Assembly (NCBI GenBank): GCA_030694365.1
Contig: JAUXYM010000075.1
Location: forward strand, 1-37,464
Reading direction: 5' to 3'
DNA from: Nevskia sp.
GTDB lineage: Bacteria; Pseudomonadota; Gammaproteobacteria; Nevskiales; Nevskiaceae
DNA length: 37,464 nucleotides
The notes under the pieces are model-generated. The model saw nothing but the letters and a program-made list of their open reading frames with translations. It had not been told where the DNA came from and made no database searches. The translations under genes and the position numbers were made by a program. Below are positions 18,781 through 27,178 of the stretch, piece after piece; position 1 is the stretch's first letter; each line of letters opens with the position of its first letter.

Positions 18781-19698
18781 ATGACTTTCCAGGATCTCAT
18801 CTTCACCTTGCAGACCTTCTGGGCGAAGCAGGGCTGCGTCATCGTCCAGCCGCTGGACATGGAGGTCGGCGCTGGCACCTTTCATCCGTCGACCTTCCTG
18901 CGCGCGATCGGCCCGGAGCCGTGGAATGCCGCCTACGTGCAACCCAGTCGCCGCCCGACCGACGGCCGCTATGGCGACAACCCGAACCGTCTCCAGCACT
19001 ACTACCAGTTCCAGGTGCTGATGAAGCCGAGCCCGCCGGATATCCAGAATCTGTATCTGGAATCTCTGAAGCTGCTCGGATTCGACCCGCTGGTTCACGA
19101 TATCCGCTTCGTCGAAGACAACTGGGAAAGCCCGACCCTGGGTGCCTGGGGCCTCGGCTGGGAAGTCTGGCTGAACGGCATGGAAGTTACGCAGTTCACT
19201 TATTTTCAACAGGTTGGCGGCATCGAATGCCGGCCGGTGGCTGGTGAGATCACCTACGGCCTCGAACGTCTGGCGATGTACATCCAGAAAGTTGAATCGG
19301 TCTACGACCTGGTCTGGTCGAAGCATGTCGATAAAGATGGCGGCGTTCACGTCGTCACTTACGGCGACGTCTACCATCAGAACGAAGTCGAGCAGAGCGC
19401 CTACAACTTCGAGCATGCCGATACCGCTGCGCTGTTCAAACGCTTCGATGTTGCCGAATCCGAGTGCAAACATTTGATTTCACTGACGAAACCATTGCCG
19501 CTTCCTGCCTACGAGCGGGTGCTGCAAGCCTCGCACGCTTTCAACATGCTCGACGCCCGCTCGGCGATCAGCGTCACCGAGCGCCAGGCTTACATCCTGC
19601 GGGTGCGCACCCTGGCACGGCTGTGTGCCGAGACCTACTACAACGCCCGAGCTGAAATAGCCGGGTTCGCACCGCTGAATCGCGAAAAGGCTGCCTGA
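18781..19698 (+). CDS. glyQ: Glycyl-tRNA synthetase alpha subunit
   Basis: A 305-aa catalytic subunit of the heterotetrameric bacterial glycyl-tRNA synthetase. It starts at [19 protein letters not shown]; the longer open frame upstream crosses the divergent psiF-like gene and was rejected. Family strings [44 protein letters not shown] and [22 protein letters not shown] are intact. A TATACT -10-like box lies at 18705-18710, 70 bp upstream. glyS follows after 2 nt, so the two subunits are translated together. Confidence 0.98.
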   Translation: MTFQDLIFTLQTFWAKQGCVIVQPLDMEVGAGTFHPSTFLRAIGPEPWNAAYVQPSRRPTDGRYGDNPNRLQHYYQFQVLMKPSPPDIQNLYLESLKLLGFDPLVHDIRFVEDNWESPTLGAWGLGWEVWLNGMEVTQFTYFQQVGGIECRPVAGEITYGLERLAMYIQKVESVYDLVWSKHVDKDGGVHVVTYGDVYHQNEVEQSAYNFEHADTAALFKRFDVAESECKHLISLTKPLPLPAYERVLQASHAFNMLDARSAISVTERQAYILRVRTLARLCAETYYNARAEIAGFAPLNREKAA

Positions 19699-19700
19699 AC

Positions 19701-21914
19701 ATGAACCAGACTGCCCCGCTACTGATCGAAATCGGCTGTGAAGACTTGCCGGCTCGCTATGTCGTACCGCTCGCCGAAGCGCTGTCCAATGGCGTTACCA
19801 ACGGCTTGGCCAAACGCGGCGTCGCCACCGGCACTGCCCGCACCTTTGCAACGCCGCGCCGCATCGCCGTGCAGATCGATGGCGTCGCTGTGCAGCAGCC
19901 GGACCAGGCGGTAGAGCGCTCCGGCCCGGCCGTTGCCGCCGCGACCAAGGACGGCGTGCCGACGCCAGCTGCGCTTGGCTTCGCCAAGACCTGCGGCGTC
20001 GAGTTCGCGGAACTCGGCGAAAAGAACGGCAAACTGCACTTCTCGAAGCTGCAGCCGGGCAAGGCAACCGCCGCGCTGCTGCCGGAAATCTTCGAGGAAA
20101 CCCTGAAATCGATGGACGAACTGGTGCCCAAGCGGATGCGCTGGGGCGAGGGCGGCAGCTTCGTGGCCACTGGCCACGTGCCGCCCGAGCGCCGCGCCAT
20201 GGATGGCGCGGCCGGGGTCGTCGGGGAAGGCGGAACTCGCGCCAGGGATGGCGGGGAAAGCCTTGTATGGAAGGAAGAAACCTTCGTCCGCCCGGTGCAG
20301 TGGCTGACCGCTCTACTCGGTAGCGAAATCGTTTCGCTGAGCCGTTTCGGCTTGGAATCTGGCCGCCTAACTTACGGTCACCGCTTCCACGCGCCCGTAT
20401 CGATCGCACTGGCGGATCCGTCGGTCTACGTCGAAAGTCTCAGAAACGCCAAGGTTTGGGCCGAGGTTGCGACCCGAAAGGCTGAAATCGAACGCCAGAT
20501 CAAGGCGGAAGCCGTGAAACTGGGCGGAACCGCCAGAATCGACGCCGCCCTGCTCGATGAAGTGACCGCGCTGGTCGAATGGCCGGTGGTCATTTCGGGG
20601 CGCATCGAGGAAAGCTTCCTCGAACTGCCGCCGGAAGTCATCGTCGCGACGGTCGAGACCAACCAGCGTTATTTCACGGTGTTCGACAGCGAAGGCCGCC
20701 TGCTGCCGTCGTTCATCACCATCTCGAACATCGAATCGAAGGACGTCGCCCAGGTCATTCAGGGCAATGAGCGCGTTGTTCGGCCGCGTCTGAGCGATGC
20801 CCTGTTCTTCTGGCAGCAGGATTTGAAGCTGCCGTTTTCCGATGAAGCGCCATACACCGAGAAGCTCGCTTCGGCGACGTTTCAAAAGGACCTCGGCACC
20901 GTCGCCGACAAGCTGAAGCGCATCCACACGCTGGCGACCTTTGTCCTCGCCGAGAAGCTGGCGGAGAAGGGGGCGATCGGTGCTGCGCAGGTCGATGGCG
21001 CTGCGCGTGCTGCCAAGCGCTGCAAGTTCGATCTCGTCACCAAGATGGTTTACGAGTTCCCTGAACTGCAAGGCGTGATGGGCGGCTACTACGCGCTCAA
21101 GGCCGGCGAATCGCAGGCCGTCGCCGATGCGATTCGCGAGCATTATCTGCCGACCCAGGCCGGCACCTCGATTCCGTCGACGGTGGAAGGCCGGATCGTC
21201 GCCCTGGCCGACAAGCTGGACACCTTGGCCGGCATCTTCGCGATCGGCCAGAAGCCGACTGCCAGCAAGGACCCGTATGCGCTGCGTCGCGCCGCGCTCG
21301 GCATCCTGCGCATCCTGGTCGAAGGCAAGCTGCCGCTCGATCTGCGCGAGTTGCTGAACGGTGCCTTGCAGGAACAGCCCGCCGGCAAGCGCGACGAAGC
21401 CACCCTCAAGGAACTGCTGACTTTCGTTCAGGAGCGCCACCGCGCCTGGCGAGTCGGTGCTGAGTTCGACGGCCGCCCGGTGACCGTCGAAATGTTCGAA
21501 GCGGTCGCCGCGCTCGGCATCACCCAGCCGCTCGATTTCGAAGCGCGTCTGCGCGCGATCCACCGCTTCTGGGCGCTGCCAGAAGCGGCCAGCCTCGCCG
21601 CCGCCCACAAGCGCGTCCGCAATGTGCTGAAGCAGGCTGGCGACGGCGGCTCGGACGTTGACGCCGCCAAGTTCGAATCGGCAGCCGAATCAGAGCTTTA
21701 TGAGGCCCTGCATGCGGTCAACGCGGCACCGGCCAGCGATTACGCCGAGCGTCTGAAGCAGCTTGCCAGCCTGAAGGCACCGGTCGATGCCTTCTTCACC
21801 GGCGTGATGGTGATGGCCGATGATCCGGCGGTGCGCGCGAACCGGTTGGCGCTGCTGCGGCAGTTGGATCGGGTTTGCCGCGAGGTTGCCGATATCTCCT
21901 GCTTGCCGGGCTGA
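19701..21914 (+). CDS. glyS: Glycyl-tRNA synthetase beta subunit, with an in-frame insertion
   Basis: A 737-aa tRNA-binding subunit; E. coli GlyS is 689 aa. The start LLIEIGCEDLPARYV, the VETNQRYF and ISNIESKD region, NERVVRPRLSDALFFWQQD, the HD-like KCKFDLVTKMVYEFPELQGVMG and ADKLDTLAGIFAIGQKPT are all conserved, as is the end VMVMADD...ADISCLPG. Between MRWG (146-149) and FVRPV (195-199) there are 45 residues where E. coli has 4. The extra sequence is Gly/Arg-rich and its DNA folds into hairpins (see separate entry). The frame is intact across it and the gene is otherwise normal, so the product is probably functional. It follows glyQ by 2 nt. Confidence 0.97.
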   Translation: MNQTAPLLIEIGCEDLPARYVVPLAEALSNGVTNGLAKRGVATGTARTFATPRRIAVQIDGVAVQQPDQAVERSGPAVAAATKDGVPTPAALGFAKTCGVEFAELGEKNGKLHFSKLQPGKATAALLPEIFEETLKSMDELVPKRMRWGEGGSFVATGHVPPERRAMDGAAGVVGEGGTRARDGGESLVWKEETFVRPVQWLTALLGSEIVSLSRFGLESGRLTYGHRFHAPVSIALADPSVYVESLRNAKVWAEVATRKAEIERQIKAEAVKLGGTARIDAALLDEVTALVEWPVVISGRIEESFLELPPEVIVATVETNQRYFTVFDSEGRLLPSFITISNIESKDVAQVIQGNERVVRPRLSDALFFWQQDLKLPFSDEAPYTEKLASATFQKDLGTVADKLKRIHTLATFVLAEKLAEKGAIGAAQVDGAARAAKRCKFDLVTKMVYEFPELQGVMGGYYALKAGESQAVADAIREHYLPTQAGTSIPSTVEGRIVALADKLDTLAGIFAIGQKPTASKDPYALRRAALGILRILVEGKLPLDLRELLNGALQEQPAGKRDEATLKELLTFVQERHRAWRVGAEFDGRPVTVEMFEAVAALGITQPLDFEARLRAIHRFWALPEAASLAAAHKRVRNVLKQAGDGGSDVDAAKFESAAESELYEALHAVNAAPASDYAERLKQLASLKAPVDAFFTGVMVMADDPAVRANRLALLRQLDRVCREVADISCLPG
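20148..20282. repeat. Hairpin-rich in-frame insertion within glyS
   Basis: This 135-bp segment codes for residues 150-194 of GlyS, of which about 40 have no counterpart in E. coli. It contains three perfect small inverted repeats: CGTGGCCA-C-TGGCCACG (20162-20178), GCGCCAT-GG-ATGGCGC (20194-20209) and CGCCA-GGGA-TGGCG (20240-20253). The last two resemble the ends of dispersed palindromic elements I recall from other proteobacteria. No second copy is present in the window. Confidence 0.6.
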
Positions 21915-21935
21915 ACGCCCAGTCACCCGACACTA

Positions 21936-22016
21936 GTCATCCCCGCGCAGGCGGGGATCCAGTTCTGATGCGGTGCGCTACGGCCAAAACTGGATTCCCG
22001 CCTGCGCGGGAATGAC
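21936..22016. repeat. Palindromic intergenic repeat family 1, copy 3
   Basis: The third 81-bp core, with ends GTCATCCCCGCGCAGGCGGG and CCCGCCTGCGCGGGAATGAC, lies between glyS and gmhB in the same orientation as copy 2. The extended flanks of copies 1 and 2 are not obvious here. Its translation gives the peptide WIPACAGMT, which explains a spurious extension of gmhB. Confidence 0.9.
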
Positions 22017-22065
22017 GATAGGGTCGGGTGGCCGCATTTTTTCGGAAAGCCTTGGAGCAACCGTG

Positions 22066-22617
22066 ATGAAACTGGTGATTCTCGACAGGGACGGCGTCAT
22101 CAACGAAGACTCCCCGAACTTCATCAAGTCACCGGCGGAGTGGCATCCGGTGCCCGGCAGCCTCGAAGGCATCGCCTTGCTTTGTCAGGCCGGGTTCCGG
22201 GTGTTCGTGGCGTCAAATCAGTCTGGCATCGGCCGCGGCCTGCTGGATTTCGATGCGCTGTTCGCGATCCACGACAAGATGCAGCGCGCGCTCGCCGAAC
22301 TCGGCGGCCGCATCGACGGCGTGTTCTATGCGCCGGAGCATCCTGATCAGGCCAGCGTCATGCGCAAGCCGGCACCGGGCATGCTGAAGGATCTCGCCAA
22401 GCGCCTGAATGTCAGCCTCGACGGTGTGCCCTTCGTGGGAGATTCGGGCTCCGATCTGGAGGCCGCCCGTGCGGCTGGCGCGCGCCCCGTTTTAGTGCTT
22501 TCCGGTAATGGAATGAGCACCAAAACAAAGCAAAATGCGGCTGATGTCGAGGTTTACGACGATCTTCTGGCCTTCGCGCGCACTCATATAGAGCGCGCCG
22601 CCGCCTCGGCCTGCTAA
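22066..22617 (+). CDS. gmhB: GmhB-like heptose 1,7-bisphosphate 7-phosphatase (HAD family)
   Basis: A 183-aa HAD phosphatase that would remove the 7-phosphate of D-glycero-D-manno-heptose 1,7-bisphosphate in lipopolysaccharide core synthesis. Motif I is LDRDGVIN (Asp7, Asp9), motif II SNQSGIGRG, motif III RKPAPGM and motif IV VGDSGSDLEAA. The usual zinc loop with three Cys and a His is absent: the segment reads YAPEHPDQASVMRKP. The ATG giving MKLVILDRDG was chosen because the longer frame runs through a repeat. A gmhB after glyQS is the order known from other gammaproteobacteria. Its stop overlaps the convergent mxaL stop by 4 nt. Confidence 0.88.
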   Translation: MKLVILDRDGVINEDSPNFIKSPAEWHPVPGSLEGIALLCQAGFRVFVASNQSGIGRGLLDFDALFAIHDKMQRALAELGGRIDGVFYAPEHPDQASVMRKPAPGMLKDLAKRLNVSLDGVPFVGDSGSDLEAARAAGARPVLVLSGNGMSTKTKQNAADVEVYDDLLAFARTHIERAAASAC

Positions 22618-23540
22618 GCGGCAGGTCGTCTGAACGGCCGCCAGTCCGGCCAGAACCAGGCGACCAGCAGCAGCAGCGCCAATCCGCCCGGTAGCCAGCG
22701 CAGATCGGTTTCAACCTCCGCTGGGTGCGACAGCTTGCGGTCGTGCAGTGCCCGATCCAGCGAATGGCTGTCGATCAGGCGCAGGTAGTCGAAGCCGACA
22801 ATCGTGGCCAGTTGCTGCAGATGCGGTTCGCGCAGTTCCGACAGATGCTCGTGGCTGGTGCCGCCGGTCGACGATGAAGCGCCGGCCCATTGCAGCACCT
22901 CGGTCGCTCGCCAATAGCCGATGCGCGCGCCTTCGGTATCGGTTTTCGGGATCGGCCGCGGTTCGTCGCCGCCGACGCCGACCACCCAGCCGCGCACTTC
23001 GCCGATCTGGCCGTCGTAGTTGCGCACCCGTTCCGGCGGCAGCGGCGGCGCTTCCTGGCCGTCGGTCATGAAGATCACCGTCGGCAGCGGTTTCAGCTCG
23101 CGGACGTTGATCATCGTCCACAGCAGGCCTTCCTGGATTTCGCTGGAACGCTCGAAGGCCATGCGGCCGTCGATGCCGCTGAGCGCTTCGAGCAGCGCGC
23201 TGTAATTGCGGCAGACCTCGACCGGCGCCAGCAGCATGACGATCTTGCGGCCGGCGAACACGCCCCAGCCGATGCGGGTGTCGCAGCGCGGATTCTTCAG
23301 CGCTTCGGCGACCGAGTGCTTGGCGAACTCGAGACGGCTGACCGGCTTGCCCGCGAGCTGATAGTCCTCGACGTTCATGCTTTGCGAGACATCGAAGATC
23401 ACCAAGTGATCATAGGCATCGCGGGTCACCGGCAGCTTCGGCAGCCAGACCGCGGTCGCCAGCAGCCCGAACACCGGCAGCAGCAGCCAGCCACCGCCGC
23501 GCAGCGCGTTGCGCAGATAGGCGACCAGGCTCGGCCTCAC
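22614..23540 (-). CDS. mxaL: MxaL-like VWA-domain protein
   Basis: A 308-aa membrane-anchored protein starting at a GTG that overlaps the mxaK stop by 4 nt (GTGA). An N-terminal hydrophobic segment (about 17-33, GWLLLPVFGLLATAVWL) is followed by a von Willebrand A domain with the metal-ion site DVSQS, a conserved Thr/Asp in FMTDGQE, and a C-terminal hydrophobic helix (LPGGLALLLLVAWFWPDW). In methylotrophs MxaL, with MxaA and MxaK, is needed to load calcium into PQQ-dependent methanol dehydrogenase. Assignment rests on the gene order as much as on sequence; a BatB-like VWA protein would look similar. Confidence 0.75.
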   Translation of the reverse strand: MRPSLVAYLRNALRGGGWLLLPVFGLLATAVWLPKLPVTRDAYDHLVIFDVSQSMNVEDYQLAGKPVSRLEFAKHSVAEALKNPRCDTRIGWGVFAGRKIVMLLAPVEVCRNYSALLEALSGIDGRMAFERSSEIQEGLLWTMINVRELKPLPTVIFMTDGQEAPPLPPERVRNYDGQIGEVRGWVVGVGGDEPRPIPKTDTEGARIGYWRATEVLQWAGASSSTGGTSHEHLSELREPHLQQLATIVGFDYLRLIDSHSLDRALHDRKLSHPAEVETDLRWLPGGLALLLLVAWFWPDWRPFRRPAA

Positions 23541-24106
23541 GGCAGCTCGGGCTTGTCGCCGTTCGGGCGTTCGACCGATGGCGGCGGCGTGACGTCGACA
23601 TTGCCGTCGTCCGCTTCCGGTTCCAGCCACAGCGCCCGTTCGAGGTTGTAGCGCGCTTCCCAGTGCTGCGGGTCTTCGTCGAGCACCCGGCGATAGGCCT
23701 GCTTGCCGAGTTCGACCAGGGTGCGGCCCTTGGCCACCTGTTCATCGCCGATCAGCTTGGCCTGGCGCAGGTGCAGATTGCCGAGGTCGTAGCGGGCGAT
23801 CAGGCGGATGTCGTCACGCGGCGATTGCGCCAGCGCTTCGAGTGCTTTCAGCGCGCGTTCGTAATCCTCGGTATGGGCAATGGCAACGGCGAAGGCCAGT
23901 GCGGCTTCGGGTGTGTCGAGTATCGGCGCGACCATCCGGCCGCCGCCTTCGGCAATCAGGCTCGCCTCGGCGGCGTAGGCGGCGGCTGCCTCGATCACCG
24001 CATTGGCGCGCTCGGCGGCTTGCAGGCGCAGGCCCAATGCCAGCGCAGTGCCGGCCAGGGCGACCGCAGTCAGGCCGAAGGCGAGATGAATGGGGCGACG
24101 TTTCAT
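23537..24106 (-). CDS. mxaK: MxaK-like small membrane protein
   Basis: A 189-aa protein with one N-terminal membrane helix (about 9-29, FGLTAVALAGTALALGLRLQA) and a periplasmic helical region. The latter resembles tetratricopeptide repeats: YERALKALEALAQSP, IARYDLGNLHLRQA, GKQAYRRVLDEDPQHWEARYNLERAL. The C-terminus is a short acidic and Pro-rich tail. Both ends overlap neighbours by 4 nt (ATGA with mxaC, GTGA with mxaL), so the group is strongly coupled. MxaK of methylotrophs has similar size and place in the operon. The sequence alone would only support a TPR-like anchored protein. Confidence 0.72.
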   Translation of the reverse strand: MKRRPIHLAFGLTAVALAGTALALGLRLQAAERANAVIEAAAAYAAEASLIAEGGGRMVAPILDTPEAALAFAVAIAHTEDYERALKALEALAQSPRDDIRLIARYDLGNLHLRQAKLIGDEQVAKGRTLVELGKQAYRRVLDEDPQHWEARYNLERALWLEPEADDGNVDVTPPPSVERPNGDKPELP

Positions 24107-25125
24107 GAGGTCTGGAAGCTCCGCAGGCTGAGGCCGCGATGGATCAGCAGCGCGAACGCCGCGACCATCGCCAGCCCGTAGAACAGGTGAGTGAAATCGC
24201 GGCGCGGAATCCGTTCGCGATACTCCAGCGGCAGGTTCTGCTGGCGCTCGATCTCGGCCACCGCTTTCGAGACCGCGTCCGGGTTTTCCGCCTCGAACAC
24301 CTTGTAAGTCGTCGGCAAGGTCTTGAAGAAGCGGTGCATCGCCACGTCCTTGATCAGGCCGACGGCTTCCGGCTCCTTCTCGTCATCGAGCCTCGGCCAG
24401 TTCGCCGAGCGCAGATAGAGCCAGTCCAGCGCCACGCGATGCCTGGCCATGCCGTCGCGGATGCGTTGGCGCGTCAGGTCGTCGATCTCCGCAGCACCGT
24501 CGGAGACCAGCAGGATTACCCGGCTGCCGGAGTACGCGCGGCCCTCGAACTGGCTCAGGGTGGCGATCAGGCCACGGCCGAGATCGGTGCCCGGCAGGCC
24601 GTTGGAAATGCCGGCGGCGGCGATGCCGGCCTGGATCACTTCCGGCGACTGCGAAAACGGCGTCACCCGGAACGGCGCGGCACCGAACATCAGCAGCGAG
24701 AAGCGATCTTCCTTGCGCCGCTCGACGAAGCGGGACAGCGCCTCCCGGGCGACATTGCGCTTGCGCAGCGGGCTGTCACGGCGGCGTTTCGGATGCGCGC
24801 CGCGAGCCACCATCTCGTCATCCATGCTTAAAGACGAATCGAACAGCACGACGATTTCCGCGCCGCGGCCGATGCGCTCCACTTCCCATTCCGGCCGGCC
24901 GGGCCGGGCCAGCGCCAGCACGGTGGCGAGGATCGCCAGCACGGCTGCCGCACGGCCGAGCCGCTCGATCCAGCGGCCGAGCGAGTCCTGCGGCAGCCAC
25001 GGCAGCGAGGAAAACGTCAGCTCTTCGCGCCGCCGGCGCAGCAGCGGCAGCAGCGCCAGCGGCAACAGCAGCAAGGCCCAAGGCTGGGCGAAGTCGAGCG
25101 GCAGCGAGGGCGCGCCGTCGATCAT
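24103..25125 (-). CDS. mxaC: MxaC-like VWA-domain protein
   Basis: A 340-aa protein from the ATG giving MIDGAPSLPLDFAQPW, which overlaps the mxaA stop by 4 nt (ATGA). The layout is that of BatA/MxaC proteins: N-terminal membrane segment (PWALLLLPLALLPLL), a short basic cytoplasmic stretch, a second helix (AAAVLAILATVLALA), a periplasmic VWA domain with VLFDSSLSMDDEM (DxSxS metal site) and LLVSDGAAE, and a C-terminal helix (FTHLFYGLAMVAAFALLIH). VWA proteins of this sort work with a MoxR ATPase in protein maturation. Confidence 0.78.
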   Translation of the reverse strand: MIDGAPSLPLDFAQPWALLLLPLALLPLLRRRREELTFSSLPWLPQDSLGRWIERLGRAAAVLAILATVLALARPGRPEWEVERIGRGAEIVVLFDSSLSMDDEMVARGAHPKRRRDSPLRKRNVAREALSRFVERRKEDRFSLLMFGAAPFRVTPFSQSPEVIQAGIAAAGISNGLPGTDLGRGLIATLSQFEGRAYSGSRVILLVSDGAAEIDDLTRQRIRDGMARHRVALDWLYLRSANWPRLDDEKEPEAVGLIKDVAMHRFFKTLPTTYKVFEAENPDAVSKAVAEIERQQNLPLEYRERIPRRDFTHLFYGLAMVAAFALLIHRGLSLRSFQTS

Positions 25126-26285
25126 GCTTCGTGCTGCTTCTCGATCGCCCGCAACTGCGCGCATAGCGCGTTCGGCGACAGGCTGGTGCCGTCACGGCCA
25201 CCGAAGAAGCGCGCGGCGGACTCGGCGTAGAAGCGCTCGATGACATCGCGCGCCGCTTCCAGATGCGGCGCGGCGCGGAACAGCAGCGCCAGTGAAGCCG
25301 GCTGCACGACTCTTCCGGCCGTCGCATCAAAAGCCTGGTGCAGGCAACGCCAAGCAGCATCGGAATCGGCTTCGGAATCCGGTGCGAGATGGCGCAGCTC
25401 ACGACGCGCACGCGCGAACGGCAGCCGCTCGGAAGCCTGCCACTCGCGCCAGCGCCACCAGGCCAGCCAGGCGAGCAGCACGGCGGCGAGCGCGGTCAGA
25501 ACCAGCTTCAGCGGATGGCGAATCGCATCGGTATCGATCACCGGCGCAGGACGGTCCGGCTGCAAGGCAGGCAGCGCGCCCTGATTGCGGATCTGTGCGG
25601 CGGTGATCGCGCCAACGGTAATCGGCCAGTCCGGCACCTCGATGAACAGATCCGGCGTCGTGGTGCGCAGCTTCAGCTTCGGCAGGGCGATGACATCGAC
25701 ATCCTTCGAGGCGTTGACGATCTGGTACTCCAAGACCAGCCAGCGCGTGCCGTCGGCGTGCCGCTCGATGCGGGTGGCGCGCCGCGCGATCCAGACGCCG
25801 TAGCGATCGCGCCCCGGCAGTTCGGCCAGTTCCACCGGCTGGCCGTCGACGCTGAGCTGCACCTTCTGCAGCAGCAGATCGCCGACCAGATAGCCGTAGG
25901 CGCGTGGGTTTTCGATCGGCGTGCGCAGCGGCTGGCGCGCGGCCGCTTCAGCAGCGGCCAGTGCTTCCGGCGAGGGCGGAACGTAGTTTTCGGCGACCGG
26001 CATCGGCGCGGCTGCAGTCATCGGGGGCATCGGGCTGGCCGCCGTCTCCGGAGGCGCTGCGGCTGGCAGGGGTTCGGTCTTGACTGTCGCCGCGTTGATT
26101 GCCGCCGCTTCCTCGGCGGCCTTGCGCTCGGCTTCGGCAGCGGCGGCCGCGCGCTTTTCCGGGCGCGGATCGAATACCGCTTCGCCCTTGAACGGCGGTT
26201 GGTAGTCGCGGTTCGGCGGATCCTGCGCGATGGCGCACAGCGGCGCTGCAAGGACGAAGACCAGGATGGCGCTCGCGCGGCTCAT
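25122..26285 (-). CDS. mxaA: MxaA-like protein
   Basis: A 387-aa protein starting at MSRASAILVFVLAAP, a signal peptide, from an ATG that overlaps the mxaS stop by 4 nt. Residues about 40-118 are Ala/Glu/Pro-rich low complexity, unusual in length. A beta-rich domain at about 124-235 opens with ENPRAYGYLVGDLLLQKVQL and has ELPGRDRYGVWIARRATRIE, a pattern I associate with MxaA (the calcium-insertion factor of methanol dehydrogenase). A membrane helix follows at about 259-277, then a cytoplasmic helical domain. The clear match of layout and operon position supports MxaA-like; the dehydrogenase served is not in the window. Confidence 0.75.
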   Translation of the reverse strand: MSRASAILVFVLAAPLCAIAQDPPNRDYQPPFKGEAVFDPRPEKRAAAAAEAERKAAEEAAAINAATVKTEPLPAAAPPETAASPMPPMTAAAPMPVAENYVPPSPEALAAAEAAARQPLRTPIENPRAYGYLVGDLLLQKVQLSVDGQPVELAELPGRDRYGVWIARRATRIERHADGTRWLVLEYQIVNASKDVDVIALPKLKLRTTTPDLFIEVPDWPITVGAITAAQIRNQGALPALQPDRPAPVIDTDAIRHPLKLVLTALAAVLLAWLAWWRWREWQASERLPFARARRELRHLAPDSEADSDAAWRCLHQAFDATAGRVVQPASLALLFRAAPHLEAARDVIERFYAESAARFFGGRDGTSLSPNALCAQLRAIEKQHEA

Positions 26286-27166
26286 GCGTTCGCCTCGAAG
26301 AAATATTCCGACATCGCATCGGCATCGAAAGCGCCTTGCGCCCAGAACGGCCGCAGGCCGCGATTCGAGAAGAAGGTCTGCAGGCTGGCGCGGCGTTCGG
26401 CAACGGCATCGCACCATTGCTCGCGCAGCTTCGGCCGCAGCCACATCGTTCGCCGCGCTGCCGTTTCGGCATCGCGCAATGCGATCAGGCCGTTGGCGGG
26501 CGGCGGCTCGGTTTCGGCTGGATCCCAGAGAATCACCGGCACGATGTAGGCGCGGGACAAGGTATCCAGCGCTTCATCGAGCCGGGCCAGCGGGAAGTGG
26601 AAATCGGAGGCCAGGAACACCAGGCACTGACGGCCGGCAAGCCGCTGCAAGGCGTGTAGCAAGCCCTCGACCGGATCACCCCGATGGCGTTCGCCAGCCT
26701 CCGCATGCTCGACCAGCGCCGGGTTTTCGAGCTGGGCGGCCATCACGTGACCGACGCCGCGGCTTAAAGAAGCCGGCACGTAAAGATCCTCACGCTCGAC
26801 GGTATCGAAGGCGACCATGCCGGCGGCATCACCCACCCGGAACGCGCTGGCACCGATCGCTCGCGCTAGATCGGCGAGCACCGCCAGTTTCGAGCGGCGC
26901 GCGCCGAACAGCATCGACGCCGAGACATCGGCGACCAGTTGCACCGGCACGCCGACTCGCTGCCGCATCACCCGCACCAGCCACTCGCCGCGCACGTCGC
27001 GGATGCTGGCGCGGACATCGAGCCGGCGCGGATCGGGGTGGCTGAACAGCGGCGCGTGGGTGACGAATTCCAGACCGTTGCCGTGGCTCAAGCCGGGATG
27101 CGAACCCGGCCGCTGACCGCCGGCGCGCATCGGCAGGCGATAGTAGAAATCCGTGGCCTGAGTCAT
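26282..27166 (-). CDS. mxaS: MxaS-like DUF58 protein
   Basis: A 294-aa DUF58 protein without membrane segments. The DUF58 entry pattern appears as DVRASIRDVRGEWLVRVMRQRVG. A VWA-like part follows with VQLVADVSASMLFG (DxSxS) and CLVFLASDFHFPLARLDEAL. DUF58 proteins accompany MoxR ATPases almost universally and are thought to act as adaptors. It lies 12 nt after moxR and overlaps mxaA by 4 nt. In the methanol dehydrogenase operon the second gene after the structural genes, mxaS, has the same make-up. Confidence 0.8.
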   Translation of the reverse strand: MTQATDFYYRLPMRAGGQRPGSHPGLSHGNGLEFVTHAPLFSHPDPRRLDVRASIRDVRGEWLVRVMRQRVGVPVQLVADVSASMLFGARRSKLAVLADLARAIGASAFRVGDAAGMVAFDTVEREDLYVPASLSRGVGHVMAAQLENPALVEHAEAGERHRGDPVEGLLHALQRLAGRQCLVFLASDFHFPLARLDEALDTLSRAYIVPVILWDPAETEPPPANGLIALRDAETAARRTMWLRPKLREQWCDAVAERRASLQTFFSNRGLRPFWAQGAFDADAMSEYFFEANA

Positions 27167-27178
27167 TTCAGGGCGAGA

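Noticed and set aside
21973-22065. 31-codon N-terminal extension of gmhB beginning with the repeat-derived WIPACAGMT peptide
   Set aside because: The peptide comes from the intergenic repeat, and the ATG at 22066 gives the normal HAD start MKLVILDRDG.
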